Assembly (NCBI RefSeq): GCF_901933205.1
Contig: NC_044571.1
Coordinates: 14,697,235 to 14,761,234, forward strand
Direction: 5' to 3'
Source of the DNA: Camarhynchus parvulus
Taxonomy: Eukaryota > Chordata > Aves > Passeriformes > Thraupidae
DNA length: 64,000 bases
Part shown: in pieces, positions 1 to 12,085 of the stretch
Layout of the letters: each line of letters opens with the position of its first letter
Position numbering within the stretch: position 1 is the stretch's first letter
Notes under the pieces: model-generated
Database searches by the model: none
Seen by the model: only the letters and a program-made list of their open reading frames with translations
Told to the model about the DNA's origin: nothing
Translations under genes and position numbers: made by a program

Positions 1-2235
1 AGTGTGAGGTTACCTGTGTATTTTGAAACTCGTAGAAACTGCAAAAGCGGGGAAAAAAGGTTGAGGCACCAGTGTTTGAAAGCTTTGTGCTGAAAATCAA
101 GGGCAGAGAACATACCCTCTACAGATAGATTGGACAGATTAGATAAAAGACACCAGCTGATGGGAACAACCTGCACTAGATGTGTGGTTCAGCCTGCATA
201 ACCTCTGTTCTTCATGCAGGACCACAGCAGCTGAAATACCAAGTGTTTCAAGTCTCAGGTGTTTTTAAGCAGGGTGTAATTTTTAACCACTGGTTCCCTG
301 TTCATCCTCTCTGACTACATCCTTCTCTGTTCATTGTTCTGAAGATATTTCACCTACAACTGCTTCAATCCTAAATTCACCTCAGGAATGAAAGATAACT
401 AAACTTCTTCTCATACACAGCTAAGAAACATCCTTTAAGAAAAAGATTTGTTTTCCTTGTGCTTATAACCTGTTCAGAAATTCATAACTTCTGGTCCTTC
501 TGAGTCCAGCCTAGGGCCCACTAGGGTTGTTTAACAATAGTAGACTTTTTTCTCGTGAATGGCTGAAAAGTTTCAAAAGTGATGACACATTTAAGACAGG
601 AGTTCTCAAAGGTTGTGTTCACCCTTGTTTAGAAACACTTGTATATCTCATGGCTTTATCATTTGGGAATAATGTGGCCATCTGGCAATGCTAATTGAAA
701 CATTGAAATTAAACATATCTATCTAAAATATACATACACATGAGTTCTCTCTCCATGCCTGGTTCTGTATATTCAAAGTATTGTTAAACATTAATGCAAT
801 ACAATACAATTAAATAAGCAGAAAAACATGTTCAAACATATTACCCCAAGCTGAAGTGCCTGCTAGAAGATATTACTAAAAGGGGAAAAGCAGGGGATGC
901 AAACAGAAGAGGAGTAGAACTTGGTACAAACCCCTGAAACTGCTTTCATCCTCTTCATTGTTTGTGCATCTGGATCAGTTTCTCCCAAGGAATTTTCTTT
1001 TTTTTTGAACACAGCTCTAGTTCTTAAGTATTTGCTTATCATTGACAGAAGTCATGATAAATTTTGAGAGGTAGGAGGTGGAAGATAATACTTCATTTTA
1101 GAAAAATATGGGTGGGGTGGGATGGGAAAGGAGCTTGTAAGTTAATGGTTGTTTTAGAAATTATTTGAGGTGACAATGTGGTATCAAAATTGTGACCAAG
1201 CATGAAATTCACCACTTCGCGAAACAGCATTATCTTATTATATAAAATGAAATCTGTGCTTTCTAGATGTGAGCAACTGTTTAATACAGCTAAGAAAATG
1301 AGAACTGATTATTGTAATGAATTTACTTCTTTAATTCTTGTTTCTACTTCTGTGCCTGAGCATGTTACTGTTTACTAAAACAAATACAGTTTATCCCCCC
1401 TCTCTTGGATGCTTTCTATCTAATATATAGGCTTGCTGAGGCATAGCTCTAGAGGCTTAAAAAAAAGAGAGCAAACTGTCCATTTCAAATTAAATTTAGG
1501 CAGTTTGGAGTCTACATCTTACTGGAAATTACGAGAAAAATCTCTTAACTTTAAAAACAAGCATATTGAGTTCAACAGGAAACTTAGGTAGATTTCAAGA
1601 TGAATAAAGACTCTTTTTTTTTTTTTTTTTTTAATTCTGCAAAGACCCTGGAGAGTCAAATTATATCATAGGATGTAAGACTTCTCACAGAACAAGAGAA
1701 CAATTTCAGGAAGTTAGCAAACCCAGATAAGAGTTAATTACTTAAATAAGTGCTACCATAAATTATAGCAGCTATTATACTCCCTACTTTTTGAGAACCC
1801 TCTGCTGGATTTTAGCCAGTGCTGTGTGTGAACCCTTGGGATTTCCTTTGGTCCAGATAGACTCTGGTCTGTTTCCTTTGGCCAGAGGTTGTTTACCATG
1901 GAGGTGAGACCTCAAGTTCAGTAATTCCAGGATCCTGTCCATCCTGCACATCTTCTTCAGGGACACCTTACTTGCATTAAAACACTCACTAATCAGGTTT
2001 CAGTCTTGACAGAAACTAATGAGTTATTTTGATAACACTGAGAAGTTGCCACAGAAACCACTTACAGACCCTTCCTTACCTTTGCCCTCCCTTAGCATCC
2101 TCTAAGCTTAGCCCATGTTGTACCTCTAACCTGCACATATTGGGAGGTTGGGGTTGGGGTTTTTTCCCTGACTGCCAAAATGCCACAGACCTGACAGAGT
2201 TTCTTTCCATGTTTCTCTGTAGGTGTTTGACTGTC
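1..2235. other. Intergenic, no gene seen
   Basis: AT-rich sequence with a poly(T) run at about 1,613-1,632. Short open frames only; none has protein-like features or splice-consistent neighbours. Confidence 0.6.
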
Positions 2236-2600
2236 ACTATATGACACGAAAGAACACAAGCACACTACCTTCTCAAGGTGAAGGAAGAAAGAGGAAGTTT
2301 ATTCTCTGACTCCAACATTTATAGTTTTCCAAAAGTGACAGCGGATTGGAGGGTGACAGTGCCACGTCTCCAATGACACTGGTTAAACCAACAGTCCATC
2401 AACTTTCTCGTCCTCCATAAAAGAAGACAAAACAATTAGTTGTTTACAGAAAGTGTCTGAGAAAGTTCACCACAAGAATGTCAATATCAGAAGGCTTAGA
2501 AAATCTTAAAAAAACAGGGTGACATTTGACCATTCAATGGAATTCCCCAGAATCCTAATGAGTGTTTCCTCACCCCCAAACCAAATGCAAGGAAAGGCTA
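2236..2600 (-). mobile_element. LTR relic (ERVK-like), reverse orientation
   Basis: Recognised from sequence typical of passerine LTRs: a reverse-complement poly(A) signal in GGAAGTTTATTCTCTGACTCC near 2,290-2,315, followed by tracts around 2,320-2,480 that look like an LTR U3. Ends are uncertain. A decayed coding frame follows at 2,719-2,955. Confidence 0.5.
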
Positions 2601-2718
2601 GATGAACACTGCTTTTCCATCCCAACCACAGTCTTACCTGTGAACTTACCACATGATGCAGCAAAATTTGATCAACCTTTTCTTTAACATCTGTGTCATC
2701 TCTCAGAACAATTACAGC

Positions 2719-2955
2719 CTATAGGAAGTCCCTCTTGGTGTTTGAAAATAGCCTTTGAGGAACCTTTTTTATAACTCCTATCAGATAATCTCCCCTATTG
2801 GCTCTTGGTCCCCAGTCATCATCTGATCCCATGGGCAGGCCATCAGGTGATTCCCAGTAACACATCAGATTATCATCCTCTTGGATAGCAACCAAAGGAC
2901 TTGTCTGGCTTGTCCACCTTCTGTGGTGCCTGTCACATTGTCTGGATGTACCTCC
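2719..2955 (-). pseudogene. Degenerate protein-like frame beside the LTR relic
   Basis: An open minus-strand frame of roughly 75 codons without an initiating Met at its head, ending at TAG 2721-2719. It includes EDDNLMCYWESPDGLPMG and a readable continuation past the stop. Composition is protein-like, and stops occur on both sides. It is probably an internal piece of the same retroelement or an old pseudogene; I do not recognise the family. Confidence 0.3.
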
Positions 2956-5900
2956 TCAGGCATTGATAGGGCCTGCCAGTTCTAATCTTCCTTTATGACC
3001 TAAGCTATAGAAGTTACATCTGATGGCTGCATCAGCTAGTTAGAATATCTAAACCACTCCCAAGTGGTGACTTTCAGAGTACAGGACAGGACTTGTGGTT
3101 CATAATCAAAAAGAACACAACAGGAAAAATTGGATTCTGATGCTTCATTTCCCCCCACACAAAGCAGAATGATGTCAGACTCAGGTGAGGTCAGATAACG
3201 AGCGCTAGGGGTGGCTGTGTGTGACATGGTTGGGACTTCAGGATAGCCCTTGTTTCCAGCAGCAATACAACAGAATCATTTGTCTATTACATTAAGCTGG
3301 TTTTGGTTGTTTTCTTGGGTTTTTGTTTGTTTGGGTTTTTCTGTTCTCCTTCTGTTTTGTTTATATGTCCTAATAATTGCTGTCACAAGAGCAGTAATGC
3401 AGGTTTCCCCAATCCCTTCAAGTTACAGCATCCTGTCTATTGATTAGAATTTCCCATTGTATGCCGGTGCTTCAGGAAGAGGTTACCCCTCGATATCAGA
3501 AAACACACTGAATAGGTAAATCCCCTCTTTTTCATCACAGTGCTCTGTATCCAGTGGACACCATTCTCCTTTCTGCAGCTACAGTTGAAACAATGTAAAT
3601 ATTATAGAAAACTTGATCTGGGTGAAATCATTTATTTTATACCTTGTAACACTCTTTATATTAGGGAAAAATATACATGGGGGAATAATTTGTAATCCTA
3701 GCCTCTCATAACATGAAGAAATTAAAATTCTTTCTGATCAAAGTTTTTTTTTAGGGAGGGAGGGAATCCCTGCACAGAGAAGAATGGATGGTAAATTGAT
3801 TAAAATTAGAGTAATGAATTTATCCAGACAGCATGGAAGCAGTAGAACAAATGAGTAAAAGAGAGGCAGTGTAAAAAAATACAATAGAAAGGATGTTTTA
3901 CCTTAACTAGACATCAGTAATATGTACTTTATATGCATGTTTTACAATATTATTTCTCATGAAGTTGTTCTTTAGTTACCTTTTCCAATACTCTTTTGAG
4001 TGATGATGCCTCAGCGTGCACTCTGTGAGAAATGCTGATAAATTATTGTGTGAATTTTATTCTCACACCTGTATTGTATACTGGATTCAGAGCTTCTTAC
4101 ATGAAATTCTGTTGCCACTGAAGTCAAAGACAGACTTAATGCTACCTTCAGGGGATCCAGAATGTCAGTCTTTGTCTGGTACACTGCAGACAAGGTTAGA
4201 ACAATACTCTTTTTTACCTGGTCATTGACTTTTCAGGCAGAATTGTATATAACAGGATTCAAAATATAAAACCAAGGAGAATGAACAAAATGCTTAAATA
4301 CATGCCAATAACTCATACTAGCTGCAATCAAGTCATAAACTTAACCCCTCAGAACTCTATAAAGGGTATTACTGTATTGATGAGTTCAGCTTTCTTACTG
4401 TGAGCTAAGGTATTATATTATGCCTGTCATGAGTGAACCTTTTGATTGCAAGTGCAATACGAATTCCAAGTCAGAAAGGGATTTCCAGATTAAAGAAAGG
4501 TGCCTGTCTAAAGAGGCCAACATGCCAGTGCAGAACAGCTGTTGCACATCAGCCTCTCCTGTGCAGCCTGTTCATGAAACTTATCTCCTCTAACTCAGAT
4601 GTCTACAATCTAGAAGCCTGTATTTGATCTGGCTGTTTTGACTGCATTCAGAAACAGCAGAGAGCCAGTTTTAAGATGTAGTTCATCTCATCTGCAGTTT
4701 AAACCAGATCAGATAAAATGGGTTCTGCTCCTATCTGTTGCGTATGAACAGTTCAGGTGAATTCCACATTCTTGGAGTGCTTTGAACAGATTGAATTAAT
4801 TCCTTTCTATTCAGTGATACTGTCAACGTGAAATAAGAATTGCCATGTGGGGATGAGAGCCATGATTACTTTTTCCCAAGTTTTCTCCTTAGCAGAAACT
4901 TTTGTACCAACTTCTCCATTTTCTGTTGTAAATAAGAAACAGCATATGCTTAGGAAAGGGAGATGAGTTTCCTAGGGGAAAAAACAATACAGTAAGATAA
5001 TACTGATCAACTCAGCTGGCCATGATCTCATTTTATTTGCTGTCAGACCATCTTTGAGTTCATTAAATAACATCACAGAAAAAAAGTTGAAAGTCTTTCT
5101 TGTGAAAGACTGTGGTTTTTCACAGTCAGTTCCTCTAAGAAGTTGTCAGGTAACATCTGATCATAAATAGGTATGTTTTTTAAATGCAATGTAAATCAAA
5201 AGGTAGAGCCAAGAATATAATCCAAAGTTATTGATCTGTAGCTCATCTAAGTACTTTCACAATTAAAGCTAAAACAGATAAACCAAATTTGGAGAAAAAG
5301 ACAAAAGTCTAAGTAGTTAATCCTCCAAAACCTATGGAAAAATACTGACTCCATTAACAAGGTAATAAAATAATAATGTATTGCAATCTGTTACCAAAAT
5401 TTCACCAGAACTTAATAAAGTAGTAATTGGCAGTAATTACAGCAAAGTGCCTTTTGGAAATGGCATAAAATTTTCAGTCTGAAACAGACTGCTGTAAATA
5501 TCAGAAAATTTATGTATCCTTGCAACTCAGAAGTTTGTCAGGTAAGATGTACTGGTTGCAGAAGTTAGTCCCCACTGGTACCAGCTCAGTCTTTACTAAA
5601 ATGTCTCAGCTGATACTTTGAGAGAAACTAGAGCAGTAGGTTAGGAGTCAGGAGGTCAGTGTTTGAATTCTTAAGTTGCTAATGCTTATTCCACCCAAAA
5701 AGTGGTGGTAACAGTACTTTCTTTCTCTGTTAGTTTGTACACCCATGAGGACAAAAACCGTTTCAGCTGTGACATTTTAAAAATACAAATTCAACAGGTA
5801 GCTCTAAATTCCTCTTGTGAATAATGTATATGGCACTCTACACAAGTTTTCCATAATGGTTCTTTATTATTTGCCTTATATTATTACTTGCCTTATATTA

Positions 5901-8264
5901 TCTGAGTGATTCCTTACACAGTCTTTAATATATTCTCCAGTTATTTAACAGGTTTCCTATTTAGGTCTTCTTCTTTGCTCTGTTAATTTTAAACTGACAG
6001 AACTCCTGCTGAACACAAAATGTCATGTAAAGATATTGTCAATGAGTGAGCAGTTGTTCAAAAGATAACATGTAGTTTGCTTAGAGCTTTTGGCTGCAAC
6101 ACTTGTATAATGACTATTATTGCCAGCAACATTAACCTCAAATACAAGAAAATCAGAAAAGTAATCAGATAGGAATACTTACCACATGCAAAGTTCAAAT
6201 GTAGGTGGTTTTTTTTTTCTTCCCAGCATCAGAATTCTGGAAGGTTTTCTTCAAAGAGGTGAGAGGTGAAAATCTTGAGAGGGAAGATTTTCAAAATTTT
6301 AAGGGGATTTCCGATAGAACCTGCAGCTACTGGTAACACCTGAGGATAATTTTCAAAGGCAGGACCTTTGAGTACTGTACCTATTTTGACTTTTGGGCTG
6401 AAAATGGTGAAAGAAATGCAGACTTGGAAAAAAAGAGCAAAATAATTTGTTATAAAGAATTCAAATCGTCATTAATTTCTTCTGTCTGGACAAAATAGGA
6501 AGCAAAAAACTCCCTTTATGAGAGGTATGTCAAAGCCTAGGCACTGAAGATGCCAGCTGCTCCAATAGACAAAGATTGTTCAGCTACACAAAGGAAGGCT
6601 ATTCATACAGGGTTCTGTAATTTAAGAACTTCAAGTATCTTGTGGAATAACATGCAATTGTATTTTCTTTATTTTAAAGTTTATCAATTCAGGGTCTTAC
6701 TCTTGTGAGAGCATGAATCTGTCATTTTCCAATCCCAACTAGACCAGCATGACATGCAAAATTAAAAACATAAGTGAATAGGTAATGTCATTAGAATTTC
6801 TGGTGTGGAAACATTTTAATTTTTCAATTAAAACTTGACAGAAAGGTTGCTTTTGTGACCTAAAGCAAATCATGGTAATTTAGTTTGGTCTGGCTCCTAT
6901 GCTTTCAGTGTTTTGGGATTGCTACTATGCAGGGGTTAAGCTGTCAGAAGAAAAGAATGTATTGTTGTACCTGCAGGGTACTAGAAATCCTGGTTAGGTT
7001 TCTCTTCTGATCTAGGCAGTGATATGGTGGCCTTGTTTTTGTACTCTGATGAATTCAAGCTGCTGTATTCTGAGTGCTCACTACTTCCTGACCTTATTTC
7101 TATTTTGCCTTCTTTTCAAGGGCTTCATCTGTCATAATCAATGATACTGTGTTTCATTGTGCCAATAGAGCTCAAGCTGGTGTCTTGTCAATGCCAAAAG
7201 ACACTGATTCAAAAAGATATTTGAGAATGCTAAAATGAAACTCTTGGATTATATTTTCTTCCTGATTCCTGTTTTAAATTGTGCACTATTGTATTTCGCT
7301 TCATCACATACTCAAACTGACAGAGCCCCATGTAACAATAAACAATACAGAACTGCCAGCCTTTAACTTTTACTGTTTGCTTAGGAAGTGTGCAGGAGCT
7401 AATGACAAAGTGTATGAATTCATTTTTTGACCAACAAATGCTGAATAACAGATTTTGCAAGAAAAATGGCTCAGGAAAAGACAAGATACATTTTCAGTGT
7501 GACAGCCACTTCTGGGTATGTCAAACAAAGCTGTAAAACTTAACCAATATGTCATGCAGACTTCTTGGAACAAAATATGCAGTTGCCTGACTCCATTCTT
7601 CCAGAAAACTTTTCCACAGATTTTATTGCACTCTGACATGGTCACACTGTGGCACTGAGAGCCACTGACACAAGGAGGCTCTCCTGGTCGATGGGGCCAG
7701 TTTTCCTTTGTGTTATGGGCAGCATTAGTGCAGCCAGACTTAGTGTGGAGCCTTTGCTGGCTGCAGCACTGCAGGAGTACAGAAGCAGCACCCAGCTCAG
7801 CTTTCCCACTCACTGTCCTGCATTGAAACTCTGTAGATGGATTAAAAGGCTCAGCCCTAGAGGATAACAGCTTATCCTGTCATAAACCAGGCTTGAGGAC
7901 TGATGCTGGTGTCCCTCCCAGGCATGGTACTTGCTGTAGTGCTTCCTAGTGGTATGGAAACAAATCCCATGGGATCACTTGGGAGGGGCTGCAATAGACC
8001 TGCAGGAGGAAGCCAAGATGGTCAGAGGAAATGCTAGTAAGCACCTTGCTCTTTAAGTCTTCTTCTTCCTTTCTTGTCAGAATTTCTACTGTTGGATCCC
8101 TTCTACTTATGAGACCACATGATTGTGGTTTTGCAGGGTAAACCCAAGGGACTCTGAAAAATTTCTTTGATTTCTGAGCAAGAGAACAAGCCCATTATTA
8201 CTATGCATGTAGGACTGTTTAGACTACCGACCACTTGGCAACAAATTTGCTTTACTTTCAATTA
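2956..8264. other. Intergenic, no gene seen
   Basis: AT-rich. The first few hundred bases may still belong to the LTR-associated relic. Includes a small tandem duplication of TTGCCTTATATTATT at about 5,872-5,900. No coding exon could be supported. Confidence 0.55.
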
Positions 8265-8715
8265 GATTTATTTGAGGTGTTGGAGCAAGTCCAGAGAAGA
8301 GAAACAGAGCTGGTGAAGGGTCTGGAGTGCAGGTCTTATGATGAGCATCTTAGACAGTTGGGGTTTTCTAGCCTGGAGAAAAAGAGTCTCTGGGGACATT
8401 ATCACTCTCTTGAACTACTTGAAAGGAGGTTGTAGACAGGTGGGGGTTGGTCACTTCTCCCAAGTAGCAATTGACGGGACAAGATGAAATGGTTTGTGGT
8501 TTAGATTGGATATTACAAAAAATTTCTTCACTGAAAGCATTGTAAGGCATTGAAACAGGCTAGCCAGGGAAGTGGTGGAGTCACCATCCCTGGAAGTTTT
8601 CAAAAAACATGTGGGTAGGGCACTGGAGAGCATGGTTTAATGTTGAACATGGTGGTGGGACTGGGTTGATGGTGGGACTTGGGGATCTCAAAGGCGTTTT
8701 CCAGCCTTAACTATG
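8265..8715 (+). mobile_element. CR1 LINE 3' fragment, sense
   Basis: 5'-truncated CR1 carrying the end of ORF2 and the 3' UTR in degraded form: TGGAGCAAGTCCAGAGAAGAG near the start, GGTGGAGTCACCATCCCTGG in the middle, and GGGGATCTCAAAGGCGTTTTCCAGCCTTAA at the end. Frame breaks show it is dead. Typical of birds. Confidence 0.85.
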
Positions 8716-11700
8716 TTTTCCCATTGTTTTTCTTTCTCATTCATGAATAATATCAAGATAAAAACATACGAAATTTGTTTTCCTGTGTTTTGTTCAAAAT
8801 GTAAATGGTACTTTTTGATGGGAAAGAGACCATAGTTCTCTGCTTGTAGGTAATTCTGGTCAAACTGTATCTTAGAATTAGCTTTATACCTTGATAATAG
8901 CTCATGGAGCTCAACTTTAAGGGATAGTGCATGTGTTATTGCCAGAGTAGTCCTATCCATATGACATCCATCAGGCATGGCATATTCCATTGCTTGGATC
9001 ATGTGCACTCTGTGTGAATGGTAGCCTCCAGGAACACATTTACAGTATATCCTTCTGCTGAAAACAACACAGAGCTCTATTTATAAACTGTTTAGGAGTT
9101 AAATGTCTCATAAGTGTTCCAGCCCTTAAAAGCAAGCATTTCCACTTCCAATGTATTAGTGAAATGACCACATTTATTCACAAATCATTCTCTGGGCTGG
9201 TTTTATCAATTCTAAACCACAGCTGAATCAATGACATTTTCTCCCTTCATCTGGCTTTCAGTCAAGCCCACAATCACTTTCCCTGTGTGCCTTGAATGTT
9301 TAATTGGTAAACACTGCAGGATAATATTTAACTACAAATAAAAATCTATCGTTACTGCCATGTTATAAACACATAGGGAAATTCCAGTTTAATTTTCTGA
9401 AATTGCTTGCTTGCAGCACTAAATATGTGGGATTAAACTGACTTTGAGAGAATGCTGAGAAGCAATAAGATGCTTTTGGCCTGGTGCTGTTTCTGAAGGC
9501 TTTGCAAAGATGCTATCATGCAGCATTTCAGTCATGGCAGGAATGAACTGGAAATTTCCTGAGAAGAGGGGGTGGATAGGTAAAAGGTTGCTATAAAACC
9601 TTAAACCTCCCCTAAGGTCATATTGCAGTCTGCTTGAAATAACGAATCTTAAAAATCTGTAGTGCAACTCTGGTGTAAATACAAAAAGTGCTGCATGAGT
9701 AAGCAGACAAGGAAATAATAAAAAACCACAAAATACCTCAGAATGAGGGAGAAGCAGTGATATCTATATGGTCTCTCTCTAATCCTTACACTCTTTCTGC
9801 AGTTTCAAGTCACAGTCATCTCTCCCATTCCCCCTTTCAACTTCCTGTCCCTCAGTTCCATTCTCTCTTCTTTCTTTCCTGTGATTATCATTTTAAATCT
9901 TTGCTGACTGGAGGCCTCGTTCTTCAATACTCTCCAACTATTTCCCCTTCAGTAACTTGATTTTTCATTTGCTGCATGCTACTTCAGTCCTGCTTCTGTC
10001 TATAGCTCTTTGATACTTAATTTACCTTAATATCTTTCATTCATCTCAGCATCTTGATCTGTTATTTTGAAATCAGCAGAGCTTTCTCCATGTTCCCATT
10101 CAAACCACTTTTGCCCAACCTGTTCTGAATGCAGCAGTTTGTTCTCTGTGCTTCTTTCTTTCTTCTTCTCCTAAACCATCTTTTATTCTGTTTGATACCA
10201 TCATTTGCATTCTCTCCTGCTGAGTCCTTTGTAGGATGTTCATTCCCTCAGTTTCTGATTTCCCTGCTGTTTACAACTGCCTTTTCTTGCTGTGCCTGCA
10301 CTGTTGCTGACTTCTTGACTGAATTAATTTTCAAAATGCATGCTGCTGTTGGGGTTTGGACTGTGTGACAGGGATCATGTTTAAGACCTAATATCTGTTT
10401 TCTAAAAATCAATTTTTCCAGTGCACACTACTTTCAAACCATCTTCATACCAGTACTTGGAGCCCCTCTCTCCAAACAGAGTTATATCCTCATATCATTG
10501 CACTCAGAAAGGGGAGTTTCTACACAGAAAATTTATGATCCAAATACTGAAAATAAAAGGGATCAGCAAAGCACCAAAACATTATTGTTCTTCTTTTACA
10601 TGGGCTGAACTGAAAGTTTAATTCAGGTCTTGTAAATCTTAGTCCAGTTTGTTAATGATGGAAATATTCTGTTACTCAAACCATCATCTCCCTGGTTCTC
10701 CAAGGAGTAAAACCAAGTCTGGGCAGATGTGGAGATTTTCTCAGCACCTGCCATAGTTACTCAGCATCACATTTAAGGTGCTGTCAATTTTGATGACAGA
10801 TGCATTGCAGGCTTTACTGTGAAGTGCAGTCACCCAGTAGAAACTGGTCCAAGGCACTAAACCAGGCTGCTATTATTTTACTAGTCCAGGAAACTAGTGT
10901 GATTGTGTGTGATAATATGGTTAGTGCCCTTACTAGCACCTGTCTTCAGTTTTTCCAACCATTTTATTTTTCTTTCAGTGGAAAGTAAATCAGAGTCACA
11001 TACACAAACACAAATGTTAGTGTGTAGTAAGCAATGGTCCTGGTGTGCAAGCTGGTTCTTCTAAGAAGACTTCATTTTCTGTTCTCTTTCATTGGAAAAA
11101 TAAATCCTTTAGACTGAGAATTCTAGAAATGTACCCAGGTTCAGTCATTGCTTTTCAGAATCTTGGCTGGATCTTTACATGATGCATGTAATGCTTATTC
11201 ACTGTAAAAACATCTTTTTTCCTAAAGCAAATTATCCTTCAGTGTGAATCCAGGCTTTTACCTAATATTGCTAATGACCTCAAGGGAGATAAAGCATTAA
11301 GCAATAGATTGTATGAAAGTATGTAACCTGGGATATATAAGCTAATAATCTCTGGCCAGAAGTGCAGCCTTTCAAATAGTTGCCACAGCTGGCAAACTGC
11401 ACATAATTACATAGGGAGTCATCATTCTCTAAGCAGTCCTTGTCAATCATATCAGCACAGTCATTTCTTTTAAAGACATGTAAAAACCAGAAAGTCTGAC
11501 AAATACATTTGCTAATTAAGTCCCCAGCTAAATCAAGAATAAAACACAGATACCATGCTCCTCCTTTGCTTCCTCCTGGCTGCATAGGAACGGTTTGTTG
11601 AGAAATTATCACTTTTTCATTTAAAAGTCATGTATTACTGACAAAACAAAGGCAGGCAGATACTAATAACTCTGCAATATGGTTCTGGATTTGTCAGTGA

Positions 11701-11791
11701 GAAGCTGAAGTCAAAGTGAGGAGGTGGGGGAGGTGCTGGGAAAGGCAGGAGGCAGAAAAAATACAGGTTGTGAATTCATTGTCAAACTGGT
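8716..11791. other. Intergenic, no gene seen; pyrimidine-rich tract
   Basis: Between two CR1 copies. About 9,760-10,320 is strongly C/T-biased on the plus strand, which produces Ser/Leu/Phe-rich open frames without meaning. Otherwise ordinary AT-rich sequence. Confidence 0.55.
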
Positions 11792-12085
11792 AATCGTAGA
11801 ATCACAGAATGGTTTGGATTGGAAGGGACCTTGAAAATCATCTCATCCCAACCCCCTGCCATAGAGAGGAACCCCTCCCATAGACCAGGTTGCTCAAAGC
11901 CCCATCCAATCTGGCCTGGAACACTTCCAGAGACATCCCCAACCTGGACAACCTGTTCCAGTGCCTCACCACCTGCACAGTAGAGAATTCCTTCCTAATA
12001 CACAACCTAAATGTGCCCATTTGCAACTTAAGCCCTTTCCCCCTTGTCCTGTCACTGTGCACCCTTGTGAAAAGTCCCTTTCCAG
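11792..12085 (-). mobile_element. CR1 LINE 3' end, antisense
   Basis: Begins with the reverse of the CR1 terminus, ATCGTAGAATCACAGAATGG, then GGAAGGGACCTTGAAAATC. The minus strand encodes a CR1 ORF2 tail (…IRKEFSTVQVVRHWNRL…). About 290 bp, 5'-truncated. Confidence 0.9.

Noticed and set aside
7370..7813. 147-codon minus-strand frame
   Set aside because: No recognisable domain, low-complexity Cys/Ser-rich composition, no splice or promoter context; consistent with chance.
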